In this document: positions 17,168 through 26,118 of the stretch, piece after piece
Position numbering within the stretch: position 1 is the stretch's first letter
Layout of the letters: the number at the start of each line of letters is the position of its first letter
Assembly: GCF_020616515.1 (NCBI RefSeq)
Contig: NZ_CP085135.1
Coordinates: forward strand, 62,001-126,000
Length of the DNA stretch: 64,000 nt
Direction: 5' to 3'
Source: Mesorhizobium sp. PAMC28654
Lineage (GTDB): Bacteria; Pseudomonadota; Alphaproteobacteria; Rhizobiales; Rhizobiaceae
The notes under the pieces: model-generated
Told to the model about the DNA's origin: nothing
The model's database searches: none
The model's input: only the letters and a program-made list of their open reading frames with translations
Made by a program: the position numbers and the translations under genes

Positions 17168-18694
17168 CTATTCCGTGTTCATCTGCATGCCATGGCCGCT
17201 GACATGGGCGCCGTCCTGGGGCGTCAGCTTGAGATAGGCGAGCAGCGCGCAAAGCGTGATGCCGCCCTCGATCAAGAACAAAATCCGGAAGTCGCCGCTC
17301 ATGGCGGGGCCGCCGCCTGCCAGAAATGACAGTGTCGCCGCAGCCAGACCGACGCTGATCGCCACCGCCAATTGCCAAAGAATATAATAGAGCGCGCTAA
17401 AGCGGGCGAGCTGTTCAGGCGCGATGTCGGAATAGGCAAGGTTTCCGGTCGAGGCCCACTGTATCGAGCGGAAGACACCGAAGGTGAAAATGTAGGCTAG
17501 GACGATCCACACCGGGGTGGTCGCCTGCATCAGGGCGAAACCAGCCACCATGGCGGCCACGATCGGTGTGTTGAAGACCAACACGCGACGGAAACCGAAG
17601 CGGTTGAGGAGGCGCGGCATGAAGAAACGCATGACCACCGAGCCGAGCGCGGCAACGAAGGTCAGCGATCCGGCCTGTACCGCGCTCATGCCGAAGCCAA
17701 GCTGGAACATCAGTGGCAGCAGGAAGGCGACGGAGCTGAGGCCGATCGTGTCCAGCCCGCCGCCGGTAAGGAACGAGACACGGAAGGTGCGGATGCGCAG
17801 AAGCTTGAGGTCGAGCAAGGGATTGCGCACGCGCAGGCAGTAAAACGAGGCAATCGACAGGATGATGACCGCCAATGCCAGCTCACCGGCAATCATGCCG
17901 CTGGCGACGTCTTTCGCCGCCAGTGAATCCATGCCGAAGACCAGCAGGATCATGCCGCTGCCGACCAGCAGGAAGCCCGGAAAATCGAATGGGGTGCGCA
18001 CGGGCTTGGTCACGGTCGGAAACAACGAGGCGGCAAGAATTGCCGCTGCCAGCGCGAATGGCACGTTGATGAAGAAAATCCAACGCCAGGAAATGTAGGT
18101 GGTCAGCGCGCCGCCGACGAGCGGGCCGACCAATGGTCCTGACTGGCTGGCCAGCGAGATGTACATGTTGATCGTCAGTGTCCGGTTGCGCGGAAAGGTC
18201 GACAGGATGACGACCTGGCCGAGCGTGCCCATCAGGGCGCCGCCGAAACCCTGCAGGGCACGGGCGCCGACCAGCATCCATATGTCATTCGACAACCCGC
18301 AAAGCGCCGATGAGGCGGCGAACACCAACAAGGCGAAGCAGTAGACATTGCGCAGGCCGAAACGATCCGCGGCCCAGCCGCCGAGCGGCATCGAGATGAT
18401 CAGGCTGGCGACATAGACGGTGATCAGGAGGCCAAGCTGGCTGGGCGGGCGCCCCAGGCTCTCGCCGATGCCGGGCAACGCCGTCACCACGACATTCTGG
18501 TCAAGGCTGGTCATGAACACGCCGCAGGCAACCGTCAGCGGCAGCAAAAGCATGGCCCTTGCTGAAAAGTCGGCGCGATCGGCGGCGCCGGCGGATGCTT
18601 CTGCGGTCATGGGGATGTTCGAACCAAACGAATGTGCCGACTCAGAGACGGGTTTTCTAACCCTTGGACCGGCTTTGCGGCCATTTTTGTCCAT
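17168..18694 (-). CDS. MFS multidrug-type exporter, DHA2 (14-TM) family
   Basis: 508 aa from the ATG at 18694, favoured by AGGCGAG four bases upstream; an internal ATG at 18610 would give 480 aa. About 14 hydrophobic segments are present. Motif A-like GGWAADRFGLRNVY is near residue 105, and DQNVVVTALPGIGESLG, the DHA2 motif D1 region, near 64. The protein is a proton-driven exporter in the inner membrane. It converges on the nitroreductase gene; no linked regulator is obvious except the LysR gene upstream on the same strand. Confidence 0.88.
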   Translation of the reverse strand: MDKNGRKAGPRVRKPVSESAHSFGSNIPMTAEASAGAADRADFSARAMLLLPLTVACGVFMTSLDQNVVVTALPGIGESLGRPPSQLGLLITVYVASLIISMPLGGWAADRFGLRNVYCFALLVFAASSALCGLSNDIWMLVGARALQGFGGALMGTLGQVVILSTFPRNRTLTINMYISLASQSGPLVGPLVGGALTTYISWRWIFFINVPFALAAAILAASLFPTVTKPVRTPFDFPGFLLVGSGMILLVFGMDSLAAKDVASGMIAGELALAVIILSIASFYCLRVRNPLLDLKLLRIRTFRVSFLTGGGLDTIGLSSVAFLLPLMFQLGFGMSAVQAGSLTFVAALGSVVMRFFMPRLLNRFGFRRVLVFNTPIVAAMVAGFALMQATTPVWIVLAYIFTFGVFRSIQWASTGNLAYSDIAPEQLARFSALYYILWQLAVAISVGLAAATLSFLAGGGPAMSGDFRILFLIEGGITLCALLAYLKLTPQDGAHVSGHGMQMNTE

Positions 18695-18806
18695 AATGCT
18701 CGCCTGGATCGGATTTCTCTAGCGGCAGAGCCGGCTGGCCTTGATGCCAGATGCACATTCCGTACCACTACGGAAACCTCTCCGATCCCCGAACAATGTC
18801 GGCCGC

Positions 18807-19712
18807 TCAATCGTCGAGGAGATGCTGAATCCGCGACCGCAGCCATTGGTGCGCGGGGTCGCCGTCTCGCCGCTTGTGCCAGATCTGGGTGAATTGAAAG
18901 GCTGGAATTTCGAAGGGCGGAGCGAATATGCAAAGCCCGTTGCCTGGTGCCGGCAGTATCCGGCTGGCGACGGTCAGCACCAGGTCGGTGCCGGCGATCA
19001 GGCGCGGCGCGACGCCCCAATGCGGGATGATGAGACAGAGCCGCCGCTTGTGACCCAACTCGGCCAGCGCCGTGTCGACCTCGCCCGGGCGATCGGCGCG
19101 CAGATCGACAAGCGCGTGTGGCCGTTCCAGATAGGCAGCCAGATCCATCGTCTGCCTGCCGCCAAGACCTGCCGCGTCGGCGAGACAGGCGAAGCGCTCG
19201 TCGAACAGGCGCTGCGAGCGCACGGATCGATCGAGGCCGGGAAAGACACCAAAGGCAAGATCGATCTCGCCGTCGACGATCTGCGAGATCATCACCTCTC
19301 GGCTCGCCTGGCTGACCACGAGGTCGACATGCGGCGCCTGCGCACGGATGAGCGGCAGCAGGGCCGGCAACATGACAGCAGCGCCATAATCCGACATGGC
19401 GAGGCGAAACGTCCGGCGCTCCGTCGCCGCGTCGAAGCCTGCCGGTGCCAGAAGGTGTCGCATGCGATCGAGCGCCTCGGCGAGCGCCGGGGCGATTTCC
19501 ATGGCGCGCGCCGTGGGCTCAAGGCCGCCCGGCCGCCTGACCAGCAGCGGATCATCGAGAAGGTGGCGCAACCTTGCCAGCGCATGGCTGACGGCGGGCT
19601 GGCTCTTGTTCAGCCGTGTTGCCGCCCGCGAGACGTGGCGCTCGGCAAGCAAGGCTTCCAGCACGACGAGGAGATTTAGATCGACACCGGAAAGACTATT
19701 CATACGGTGCAT
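18807..19712 (-). CDS. LysR-family transcriptional regulator
   Basis: 301 aa (298 if the second Met at 19703 is used). The winged HTH is at residues 8-65 (VLEALLAERHVSRAATRLNKSQPAVSHALARLR, core SRAATRLNKSQPAVSHAL). A substrate-binding domain follows from about residue 95. It is divergently placed from the DMT transporter/VOC operon across 77 bases containing two palindromes, the usual layout of a LysR regulator and its target. Confidence 0.92.
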   Translation of the reverse strand: MHRMNSLSGVDLNLLVVLEALLAERHVSRAATRLNKSQPAVSHALARLRHLLDDPLLVRRPGGLEPTARAMEIAPALAEALDRMRHLLAPAGFDAATERRTFRLAMSDYGAAVMLPALLPLIRAQAPHVDLVVSQASREVMISQIVDGEIDLAFGVFPGLDRSVRSQRLFDERFACLADAAGLGGRQTMDLAAYLERPHALVDLRADRPGEVDTALAELGHKRRLCLIIPHWGVAPRLIAGTDLVLTVASRILPAPGNGLCIFAPPFEIPAFQFTQIWHKRRDGDPAHQWLRSRIQHLLDD

Positions 19713-19737
19713 ATTATGCGTACGAAATTCGAATTTC
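19709..19737. promoter_or_regulatory. two palindromes in the LysR/DMT divergent gap
   Basis: GCATATTATGC (19709-19719) overlaps the first LysR start codon, and the perfect 14-bp palindrome GAAATTCGAATTTC covers 19724-19737. Either could be the LysR box that controls both directions. The gap is otherwise AT-rich, as expected of a promoter. Confidence 0.55.
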
Positions 19738-19789
19738 CATAAGAAAACCTGACGATCTAATCCGGCATGATCGATATGGAGACGATCTC

Positions 19790-20299
19790 ATGCCCGGTTC
19801 CTTTTCCTTTCTTGTCGCCGCCTTGCTGGCGGGGGCCGTCGTCCCCTTCCAGGCTGGGGCGAACGCAATGCTTGGCCGCCTGCTCGGCCATCCGCTCTGG
19901 GCGACCTTCGTTTCGCTGGGTGTCAGCCTTGTGCTGATCGTTCCGGTGATGATCGCCTTCAGGCTGCCGGTTCCATCCGCCGGGATGGCGCTCAAAGGTC
20001 CGTGGTGGATCTGGATCGGTGGCGCGGCAGGCGTTGTCTACATCACCGCCGCATTGCTCCTGGCGCCGAAGCTCGGTGCCGCGAGCTTCATCGTCGCCGT
20101 CATCGCTGGCCAGATGATCGCTTCGCTGGCCATCGATCATTTCGCCTTGATGGGCTTTGCCCATCGTCCGGTGAATATTGCCCGTTTCGCGGGACTTGCG
20201 TTCATCATCGCCGGGCTCGTGGTGACGCAATGGGCAAGCGCCGTTGCGCCGGCAACCCAATCCGATACAAATCCGACCCAGAATGGAGACCAAAAATGA
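19790..20299 (+). CDS. DMT-superfamily transporter, YdcZ/DUF606 type
   Basis: 169 aa. The ATG at 19790 follows GGAGACGATCTC; the longer open frame runs back into the LysR gene. About five hydrophobic helices are visible, with QAGANAMLGRLLGHPLWATF near residue 24 and AGQMIASLAIDHFALMG near 105, both typical of DUF606 proteins. It is an inner-membrane transporter of unknown substrate, translationally coupled (ATGA) to the VOC gene. Confidence 0.87.
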   Translation: MPGSFSFLVAALLAGAVVPFQAGANAMLGRLLGHPLWATFVSLGVSLVLIVPVMIAFRLPVPSAGMALKGPWWIWIGGAAGVVYITAALLLAPKLGAASFIVAVIAGQMIASLAIDHFALMGFAHRPVNIARFAGLAFIIAGLVVTQWASAVAPATQSDTNPTQNGDQK

Positions 20300-20706
20300 A
20301 ACCTCATCTCGTCTTGCGCGTGGCGCGGCCGACGAATGATCTCACGGCGGTCACCCGCTTCTACCGCGACGGTCTCGGTCTTCAGGAACTGTTTCGCTTC
20401 GACGGCCATGATGGCTTCGACGGCGTCATGCTCGGACAGCCCGGTGACGCCTATCATTTCGAATTCACTCATGCCCATGGCCACGACGCGGGCAGGGCGC
20501 CTACCGCCGACAATCTGGTCGTCTTCTACATGCCGGATCGTGATGCGTGGGAAACGGCCGTGCAGCGCATGAAGGACCACGGCTATGCCCCCGTGTCGTC
20601 CTTCAATCCCTATTGGGACAGGCAAGGCGTCACTTTCGAGGATTGCGACGGCTATCGCGTTGTCCTGCAGAATACCGACTGGCGCATGGTCGTGCAGCAG
20701 GCGTAA
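20296..20706 (+). CDS. VOC-family (glyoxalase/bleomycin-resistance-like) protein
   Basis: 136 aa, one vicinal-oxygen-chelate domain pair: LRVARPTNDLTAVTRFYRDGLGL at the N-terminus, YHFEFTHAHGHD near residue 55 and FEDCDGYRVVLQN near 115. Members are metal-dependent isomerases, dioxygenases or binding proteins. It is coupled to the DMT transporter by a 4-base overlap and probably controlled by the divergent LysR. Function not assignable further. Confidence 0.87.
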   Translation: MKPHLVLRVARPTNDLTAVTRFYRDGLGLQELFRFDGHDGFDGVMLGQPGDAYHFEFTHAHGHDAGRAPTADNLVVFYMPDRDAWETAVQRMKDHGYAPVSSFNPYWDRQGVTFEDCDGYRVVLQNTDWRMVVQQA

Positions 20707-20731
20707 CCGGCCCGGCGCGGGGCGACATACA

Positions 20732-21589
20732 TCAGTGCAGATGCCTCAACTTGTCAGGGTTCCTCACCACATAGATTGCCGCGACCTTTCCGTCCTCGAT
20801 TTCGAGCGCGGTGGTGGAGAACTCGCCATCAGGCTCGACCGTGATGAAACCGGGCAATCCGTTGATGAAACCGGCGCGAACGAGTTTCGAGCTGTTCTTG
20901 CGAAAGATCTTCGCCAGATATTCGTGGGCCTTCATGACGGCATCGAAGCCGAAGACCGGTTTCGCGGCTGCGGGACGCTTGCCGCCGCCGTCGGCGTGAA
21001 GGCTGACATCAGCCGCCAGCATCGCACCAAGCGCCTTCATGTCGCCGCCGCGCGAAGCAGCGAAAAAGGCCTCTGCTAGCGCGAGGCCACGTTGTTTTTC
21101 CATCTGGAAACGAGGTCGCGTCTCGCGGACATGGGCACGCGCGCGGCCAGCGAGTTGGCGGCAGGTCGCGGGGTCGCGCTGGATTGTATCGGCGACTTCC
21201 TCGAATGCCAGCCCGAAGACATCGTGCAGCAGGAAGGCTGCCCGCTCGAGCGGAGAAAGGCGCTCCAGCGCAAGCATCAGCGGCAAGGTGACGTCTTCCT
21301 CTTCTTCGTCCGCCACGAGGGGATCCGGCAGCCAGGGCCCGATATAGGTCTCACTCTGGCGTTGCGCCGATTTGAGCCGATCGAGGCAAAGGCGGGTCAC
21401 GGTGCGGCGCAAGAACGCCTCGGGCTCGCGCACGTCGCCGCGGTGAGCCCTCATCCAGCGGATGAAGGCCTCCTGCACCATATCCTCGGCGTCGGCCACG
21501 GAACCGAGCATGCGGTAGGCGACCCGCATCAGCTTCGGACGCAGCGGCTCGAAAGCCGCCGCTGCGTCCTCGGACCGCGAGTTGGTCAT
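20732..21589 (-). CDS. ECF sigma factor of the ECF41 group
   Basis: 285 aa from the ATG at 21589; a TTG one codon earlier is possible. Sigma-70 region 2 (RVAYRMLGSVADAEDMVQEAF) and region 4 (LSPLERAAFLLHDVFGLAFEEVA) are followed by a SnoaL-like C-terminal domain. That extension carries DGGGK near residue 198 and NPDKL at the end, the two hallmark motifs of ECF41 factors, where it tunes activity in place of an anti-sigma. It directly follows a carboxymuconolactone-decarboxylase-like gene (TGATG overlap), the standard partner of this group. Confidence 0.93.
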   Translation of the reverse strand: MTNSRSEDAAAAFEPLRPKLMRVAYRMLGSVADAEDMVQEAFIRWMRAHRGDVREPEAFLRRTVTRLCLDRLKSAQRQSETYIGPWLPDPLVADEEEEDVTLPLMLALERLSPLERAAFLLHDVFGLAFEEVADTIQRDPATCRQLAGRARAHVRETRPRFQMEKQRGLALAEAFFAASRGGDMKALGAMLAADVSLHADGGGKRPAAAKPVFGFDAVMKAHEYLAKIFRKNSSKLVRAGFINGLPGFITVEPDGEFSTTALEIEDGKVAAIYVVRNPDKLRHLH

Positions 21590-22062
21590 CAAGCGGCGGC
21601 CGCCTTGGCAGCGGACTTTACCGCGGCCGGGTCGGTCCAGGCACCGAAACCAACCGCGAGGCGATTGTACCCGTTGATGACATTGATCATCAAGGTCAGC
21701 TTCACTTGCTCCTCGTCCGTGAACTCGACTTTCAGGGCGCCGTAGGCACTTTCGTGCGTATGCCCTTCCGAGAGCCGCGTCATTGCCTCGGTCCAGCCCA
21801 GAGCAGCGCGTTCACGATCAGTATAGCACGGCGCCTCGCGCCAGGCCGATACCAGGTAGATGCGCTGCTCGGTTTCTCCGTTTTCGCGCGCAAAGACGGT
21901 ATGCATATTGAGGCAGTTGGCGCAGCCGTTGATCTGCGAGGCCCTGATCTTAACAAGCTCGCTCAGGCTCGGCTCGAGGCTGGAGGAAATGGCAAAGGCC
22001 GCGCGCTGCCATTCCTTCATCAGCAAGGGCGCAGCGGTGAGAAAATCAAGTTTGGCGGTCAT
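21589..22062 (-). CDS. carboxymuconolactone decarboxylase/AhpD-family protein (ECF41 target)
   Basis: 157 aa. The ATG at 22062 (MTAKLDFLTAAP) lies 9 bases after AGAAGG, a better fit than the ATG at 22071. The AhpD-like motif INGCANCLNMH near residue 50 has the CxxC pair and downstream His typical of alkylhydroperoxidase-type members. ECF41 factors classically drive such a gene of the carboxymuconolactone decarboxylase/oxidoreductase/epimerase group. A matching promoter lies 33 bases upstream. Probable role: peroxide or thiol redox chemistry; the physiological substrate is unknown. Confidence 0.9.
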   Translation of the reverse strand: MTAKLDFLTAAPLLMKEWQRAAFAISSSLEPSLSELVKIRASQINGCANCLNMHTVFARENGETEQRIYLVSAWREAPCYTDRERAALGWTEAMTRLSEGHTHESAYGALKVEFTDEEQVKLTLMINVINGYNRLAVGFGAWTDPAAVKSAAKAAAA

Positions 22063-22094
22063 GATCGGCATCCTTCTGTTGGTTGCGAGATCAT

Positions 22095-22121
22095 GACGAG
22101 TGAGAAACCGCCGATGTGACA
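22095..22121 (-). promoter_or_regulatory. ECF41-type promoter
   Basis: On the minus strand TGTCACA (22121-22115) is separated by exactly 16 bases from CGTC (22098-22095). This is the published ECF41 consensus, TGTCACA-n16-CGTC, without mismatch. It points at the carboxymuconolactone-decarboxylase-like gene and the sigma gene, giving an autoregulated two-gene operon. Confidence 0.88.
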
Positions 22122-22163
22122 TGGACGGCGAGTTTTTTGCACGCCGCCAGGGATGACGCGGTC

Positions 22164-22751
22164 CTACACCACCTCGTAGCCGACCTCGTCGGCGGCGTGG
22201 CACAGTGCCTTCCAGAACGACCGGGCGAACGAACGGAAGACATAGATGTCGAACTGGTCGGCGCCGGTGCGCTGGATCTGCGCGAAGACATCGTGATGAA
22301 CGGTCGAGCGGCCGGCACCAACGGGGAAGGCCGGCAGCGCGAAGTCGATGGCGAAGAATTTCGCCAGCACCCATTCGGCCTTCGGCCCCGCGATGCGGAT
22401 GGCGGTCCGGCCATGGGAGAGATCGGTCACCGTGCCGATGGCAGGGGTAATGACCTTGGCAAAGGCCGCGTCCAGGCCCTCGGCCTCGTCGACCACGGTG
22501 AATTTTCCCGGCGCGAAGCCGAACACCGATTTCACGCCGTCGGAACTGCCGCCTCCGGCGCCATCAGGCAAGGCAAGGCCGGTAACCGCGCGGATGCCGG
22601 CCATCAGCATCTTTTCCTCGCCCGGCCATGCGGCGAGTTGCACGATAGAGCCTGGGCTCGTCTCGGAAAGGATGACATCGATGCCATTCTCGAAATTGCC
22701 GTGCGAGCCGAGGCGCAGCTCCGGCTCCAGCGGTGATTGACGATCAACCAT
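22164..22751 (-). CDS. soxG: sarcosine oxidase gamma subunit
   Basis: 195 aa from the ATG at 22751 (MVDRQSPLEPELRLG), overlapping the alpha-subunit stop by 8 bases. The sequence has the SoxG pattern of a truncated GcvT-like fold: HGRTAIRIAGPKAEWVLAKFFAIDF near residue 110 (core HGRTAIRIAGPKAEWVL) and FDIYVFRSFARSFWKAL near 165. It is the structural subunit of the heterotetrameric enzyme and the last gene of soxBDAG. No gene lies between it and the ECF41 promoter. Confidence 0.92.
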   Translation of the reverse strand: MVDRQSPLEPELRLGSHGNFENGIDVILSETSPGSIVQLAAWPGEEKMLMAGIRAVTGLALPDGAGGGSSDGVKSVFGFAPGKFTVVDEAEGLDAAFAKVITPAIGTVTDLSHGRTAIRIAGPKAEWVLAKFFAIDFALPAFPVGAGRSTVHHDVFAQIQRTGADQFDIYVFRSFARSFWKALCHAADEVGYEVV

Positions 22752-25737
22752 GCATGCGGCTCCCGTCCGGATCAAAGAAGTGGTTTGAGACGATCTCGAT
22801 TGGCCCGAAGCGATTGCGCAGCGGGTCGGAGACATGGGCACGCGTGCCGTGGCGTGCCTTGCCACCCTCGACCAGCGCCAGCGCGATATGCTTGCCCAGC
22901 GCCGGCGAATAGCAACAGGCAGTGATGTGGCCGATGGAGCCGTGCGGATTGGCCTCGTCAAGCTCCTCGACGATATGTGAGCCGCCATTGAGCGGCTTGT
23001 TGTCGAGCGAGATCAGGCCGACGAGTTCCAGGCGCTCGGGGGCGATCAGGCCCTCGCGGTCCATCATAGCCGAGCCGATGAACGGCTTCTTCTTCGACAG
23101 CATCCAGTCGAGATGCAGGTCGCGCGCCGTGGTGCGGCCGTCGATCTCGGCGCCCGTGACATGGCCTTTCTCGATGCGCATAGTGCCCAGCGCTTCAAGC
23201 CCGTAGGTTACCAGCCCGAATGGTTTTCCGGCTTCGATCAGCGCTTCCCAGACATGGGTGCCGTAGCCGGCGCCGGAATAGACTTCGAAGGCCATTTCGC
23301 CGGAGAAGGACAGCCGGCAAATCATCACCGGGACGCCGGCGATGTCGCCGCGCACGATGCCCATGAACGGCAAGGTGGCATTGTCGACGGCGGTGCCGGT
23401 GACGCAAGCGGCGAGGATCTGCCTTGCCTTCGGTCCGCCGATCGCCGCGCCCGCCCATTCGTCGGTCACCGAGGTGACGTGGACCTTCAGCTCCGGCCAG
23501 ATGACATCAAGGAAATACTCCAGATGCTGCATCACCTTGCCGGCATTGGCCGTGGTGGTGGTCATCAGGAAATCCTGTTCGCCGAGCCGCCATGTGGTGC
23601 CGTCGTCGAAGGCAAGGCCGTCCTCGCGCAGCATGAGCCCGTAGCGCGCCTTGCCGACGGCCAGCGTCGAAAACATGTTGGTGTAGACACGGTCGAGGAA
23701 TTCCGCCGCGTTGGGACCTTGCACGGCGATCTTGCCGAGCGTCGAGACGTCAACGATGCCGGCGCTTTCGCGCGTTGCCTTGGCTTCGCGCACATAGGCT
23801 TGCTCGACCGTTTCGCCGGGCAGGCCGTAGATCATCGGACGATACCAGAGACCGGCGGAATACATGGTGGCGCCGTTTTCCATGTGCCAGTCATGCATCG
23901 GCGTCAGCCGTTCTGGCTTCAGGTCGCCAAAACGCTCCGCCGCCAGCGAGCCGATGGATACCGGCGCGAAGGGTGGCCGGAAACGGGTCGTACCAACCTC
24001 CGGGATCGGCTTGCCCAGTGCTTCCGCCATGATGGCGAGGCCGGGAATGTTGGAGCTCTTGCCCTGGTCCGTCGCCATGCCCAGCGTGGTGTAGCGCTTC
24101 AGATGCTCGACCGAGACGAAGCCCTCGCGATGCGCCAGCCGCACGTCCTCGGCGGTCACGTCATGCTGGAAGTCGACAAAGCTCTTGCCCTTGGCCCTGA
24201 TCTCGAAGACCGGAGCCGGATCGGGATCGCCGGGTGTCGCTTCGACAGTGGGCAACACCGCCGGCGTGCTTGTTCCACCGGCCGCGGAGATGCCGGCGGC
24301 TCGGCCTTCGGCGATAGCCTCGGTCGTCGAAAAACTGCCGGTGAAAGCGCCGGCGCCGATCCATTTCTGCGTCGGTTTCGGCGGCAGGAAGGCTTGCCGG
24401 GCGGCGTTCCATTCCGCCCTGGCGCCGGCCTGGCTGGCCAGATGGATGGTCGGCGACCAGCCTCCGGACATCAGCAGGCAATCGGCGTGGATGCTGCGCG
24501 CTTCGCCGCTCAGCGCGCCATTGGCCATGTCGAAGCGTTGCACCTTGATGCCCGACAGGGCCTTGCTACCTTCCGTGGCGACCACGGCGTGGCCTGACAG
24601 GATCTCGGCCTCGGCGTCGGCGGCCAGGGCGCGCATCTCGCTCGAAAGCTCCGGGCGCACGTCGATGATGGCGACGATCGCGGCGCCCGCCTTCTTCAGC
24701 GACAGGGCTGCCCGATAGGCGCTGTCATTGTTGGTGAACAGCGCGATCCTGCTGCCCGGCAGAACGCCATATTCATTGACGTAGCGCTCGGCGGCATGGG
24801 CCAGCATCACGCCCGGGCGATCGTTGCCTGGAAACACCAGCGGCCGTTCGAAAGAACCGGTGGCCAACACCACCGACCTGGCGCGGATCGCCCAGTAGCG
24901 GTGGCGAGGCTCACCCTTGGCGGCCCTCTCCTTGTGGTCGGTGACCCGTTCGAGAGCGGCCAGCGTGTTGCCGTCGTAGTAACCCCAGACCGTCGTGCGC
25001 GGCAGCAGGCGAACATTGTCATAGCCTTCCAGCTGGGTGGCCGTGCGCTTTGCCCAATCCGCCGCCGGCACACCGTCGATGGTTTCGCCCGACCATTTGG
25101 CGGAACCGCCGAAATGCGGATCAAGTTCGGCGAGGATGACGCGTGCGCCCTGATCGGCAGCCGCCTTGGCGGCCATCAGTCCGGCCGGGCCGGAGCCGAC
25201 CACAAGCACATCGCAGAACGCATTCATGCGCTCGTAGCGCGCCGCGTCCCCAGCCGAGCCGGCACGGCCAAGCCCGGCGGCGCGGCGGATGAAATGCTCG
25301 CAGAACATCCAGAAGCGAGTGCCTTTCAGCGGGCCGACGACCGGTCCCATGAAGGTCTTGTAGTAGAAGCCGGCGGACAGGATCTTGCCGCCGAGCTGAT
25401 TGACCGCGTTGACGTCCCAGGCAAGCGACGGAAAGCGGTTCTGGCTCAGCGCCGTCAGCCCGTCATGGATCTCGACCATGGTGGCCGGGACGTTGGGTTC
25501 GCGAACCTCGCCCTTCAGGACGGTCACCAGGGCGTTCGGCTCCTCGACACCGGCCGTCAGCACGCCGCGCGGGCGGTGGTACTTGAACGAGCGTCCGAAC
25601 AGCGTGACGCCATTGGCCAGGAGGGCTGAAGCCAGCGTGTCGCCGGCGTGGCCGGTGTAGTGCGCGCCATCGAAGGTGAAACGGATGGTCCGCAGCCGGT
25701 CGATCCGGCCGCCGGTCTCGGTGCGGCGCGGGCTCAT
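22744..25737 (-). CDS. soxA: sarcosine oxidase alpha subunit
   Basis: 997 aa, full length for heterotetrameric SoxA. Order: N-terminal ferredoxin-like segment (FTFDGAHYTGHAGDTLASAL, near residue 18), NAD/FAD Rossmann motif VVGSGPAGLMAAKAAADQG near 178, second nucleotide region near 330, and a C-terminal GcvT domain from about 610 (LSFSGEMAFEVYSGAGYG near 825). The tetramer oxidises sarcosine to glycine, passing the methyl carbon to THF and electrons to O2. The gene overlaps soxD by 4 bases and soxG by 8. Confidence 0.96.
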   Translation of the reverse strand: MSPRRTETGGRIDRLRTIRFTFDGAHYTGHAGDTLASALLANGVTLFGRSFKYHRPRGVLTAGVEEPNALVTVLKGEVREPNVPATMVEIHDGLTALSQNRFPSLAWDVNAVNQLGGKILSAGFYYKTFMGPVVGPLKGTRFWMFCEHFIRRAAGLGRAGSAGDAARYERMNAFCDVLVVGSGPAGLMAAKAAADQGARVILAELDPHFGGSAKWSGETIDGVPAADWAKRTATQLEGYDNVRLLPRTTVWGYYDGNTLAALERVTDHKERAAKGEPRHRYWAIRARSVVLATGSFERPLVFPGNDRPGVMLAHAAERYVNEYGVLPGSRIALFTNNDSAYRAALSLKKAGAAIVAIIDVRPELSSEMRALAADAEAEILSGHAVVATEGSKALSGIKVQRFDMANGALSGEARSIHADCLLMSGGWSPTIHLASQAGARAEWNAARQAFLPPKPTQKWIGAGAFTGSFSTTEAIAEGRAAGISAAGGTSTPAVLPTVEATPGDPDPAPVFEIRAKGKSFVDFQHDVTAEDVRLAHREGFVSVEHLKRYTTLGMATDQGKSSNIPGLAIMAEALGKPIPEVGTTRFRPPFAPVSIGSLAAERFGDLKPERLTPMHDWHMENGATMYSAGLWYRPMIYGLPGETVEQAYVREAKATRESAGIVDVSTLGKIAVQGPNAAEFLDRVYTNMFSTLAVGKARYGLMLREDGLAFDDGTTWRLGEQDFLMTTTTANAGKVMQHLEYFLDVIWPELKVHVTSVTDEWAGAAIGGPKARQILAACVTGTAVDNATLPFMGIVRGDIAGVPVMICRLSFSGEMAFEVYSGAGYGTHVWEALIEAGKPFGLVTYGLEALGTMRIEKGHVTGAEIDGRTTARDLHLDWMLSKKKPFIGSAMMDREGLIAPERLELVGLISLDNKPLNGGSHIVEELDEANPHGSIGHITACCYSPALGKHIALALVEGGKARHGTRAHVSDPLRNRFGPIEIVSNHFFDPDGSRMHG

Positions 25738-26030
25738 GACTTGCCCTCCGCCTTGCGACGGGAAGTCGAGGCGTGATCACCGCGCGCGAAGGCAACGCTG
25801 GAAATCTCGTGCGTCAGCGTGTTTCTGATAACCCTGAGATGGGAGCGGCAGCCGCCGGAATGCTGCCAGAATTCGTTGTGGTCGCCGGCCGGGTTCAGCC
25901 TGTCGTAGACATAGGCGTTCCAGGCATCGAGGTTCTGCGAGGCCGGATTGGGGCGCTCGCGGTTGGCGTCACCCTGATAGGTGAACTCGATGACGTCGCG
26001 GGGGCCGCAATAGGGACAGGTGATCAACAT
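25734..26030 (-). CDS. soxD: sarcosine oxidase delta subunit
   Basis: 98 aa, normal SoxD size. N-terminal LITCPYCGPRD carries the CxxC pair (Cys5, Cys8) that with a later His/Cys (FWQHSGGCRSHL) binds the zinc of this subunit. The family core NLDAWNAYVYDRLNP is present. It overlaps soxA by ATGA. The gap to soxB is 86 bases and is filled by a dispersed repeat, unlike the usual tight soxB-soxD junction. Confidence 0.94.
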   Translation of the reverse strand: MLITCPYCGPRDVIEFTYQGDANRERPNPASQNLDAWNAYVYDRLNPAGDHNEFWQHSGGCRSHLRVIRNTLTHEISSVAFARGDHASTSRRKAEGKS

Positions 26031-26051
26031 CTGATTCTATCTTCTCGTTTG

Positions 26052-26118
26052 ACCATGATCTGGTCGGAAAACTGGTTTCCACTTTCCGCTGACGCGGTCC
26101 TACGGGGGATCATGGTCT
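26052..26118. repeat. diverged copy of a dispersed repeat inside the sox operon
   Basis: The segment ATGATCTGGTCGGAAAAC..., ending GGATCATGGTCTA, aligns with the repeats at 30405-30452 and 48620-48667 (ATGATCTTTTCCGAAAACC...GGATCATGCTCTA). It sits exactly between soxB and soxD and its ends, GACCATGATC and GATCATGGTC, are inverted. It could form a hairpin in the polycistronic mRNA. Confidence 0.65.

Noticed and set aside
23113..24597. 494-codon plus-strand frame inside the sarcosine oxidase alpha gene
   Set aside because: Arg/Gly/Ala/Asp-rich shadow without a family pattern; the minus-strand SoxA is unambiguous.
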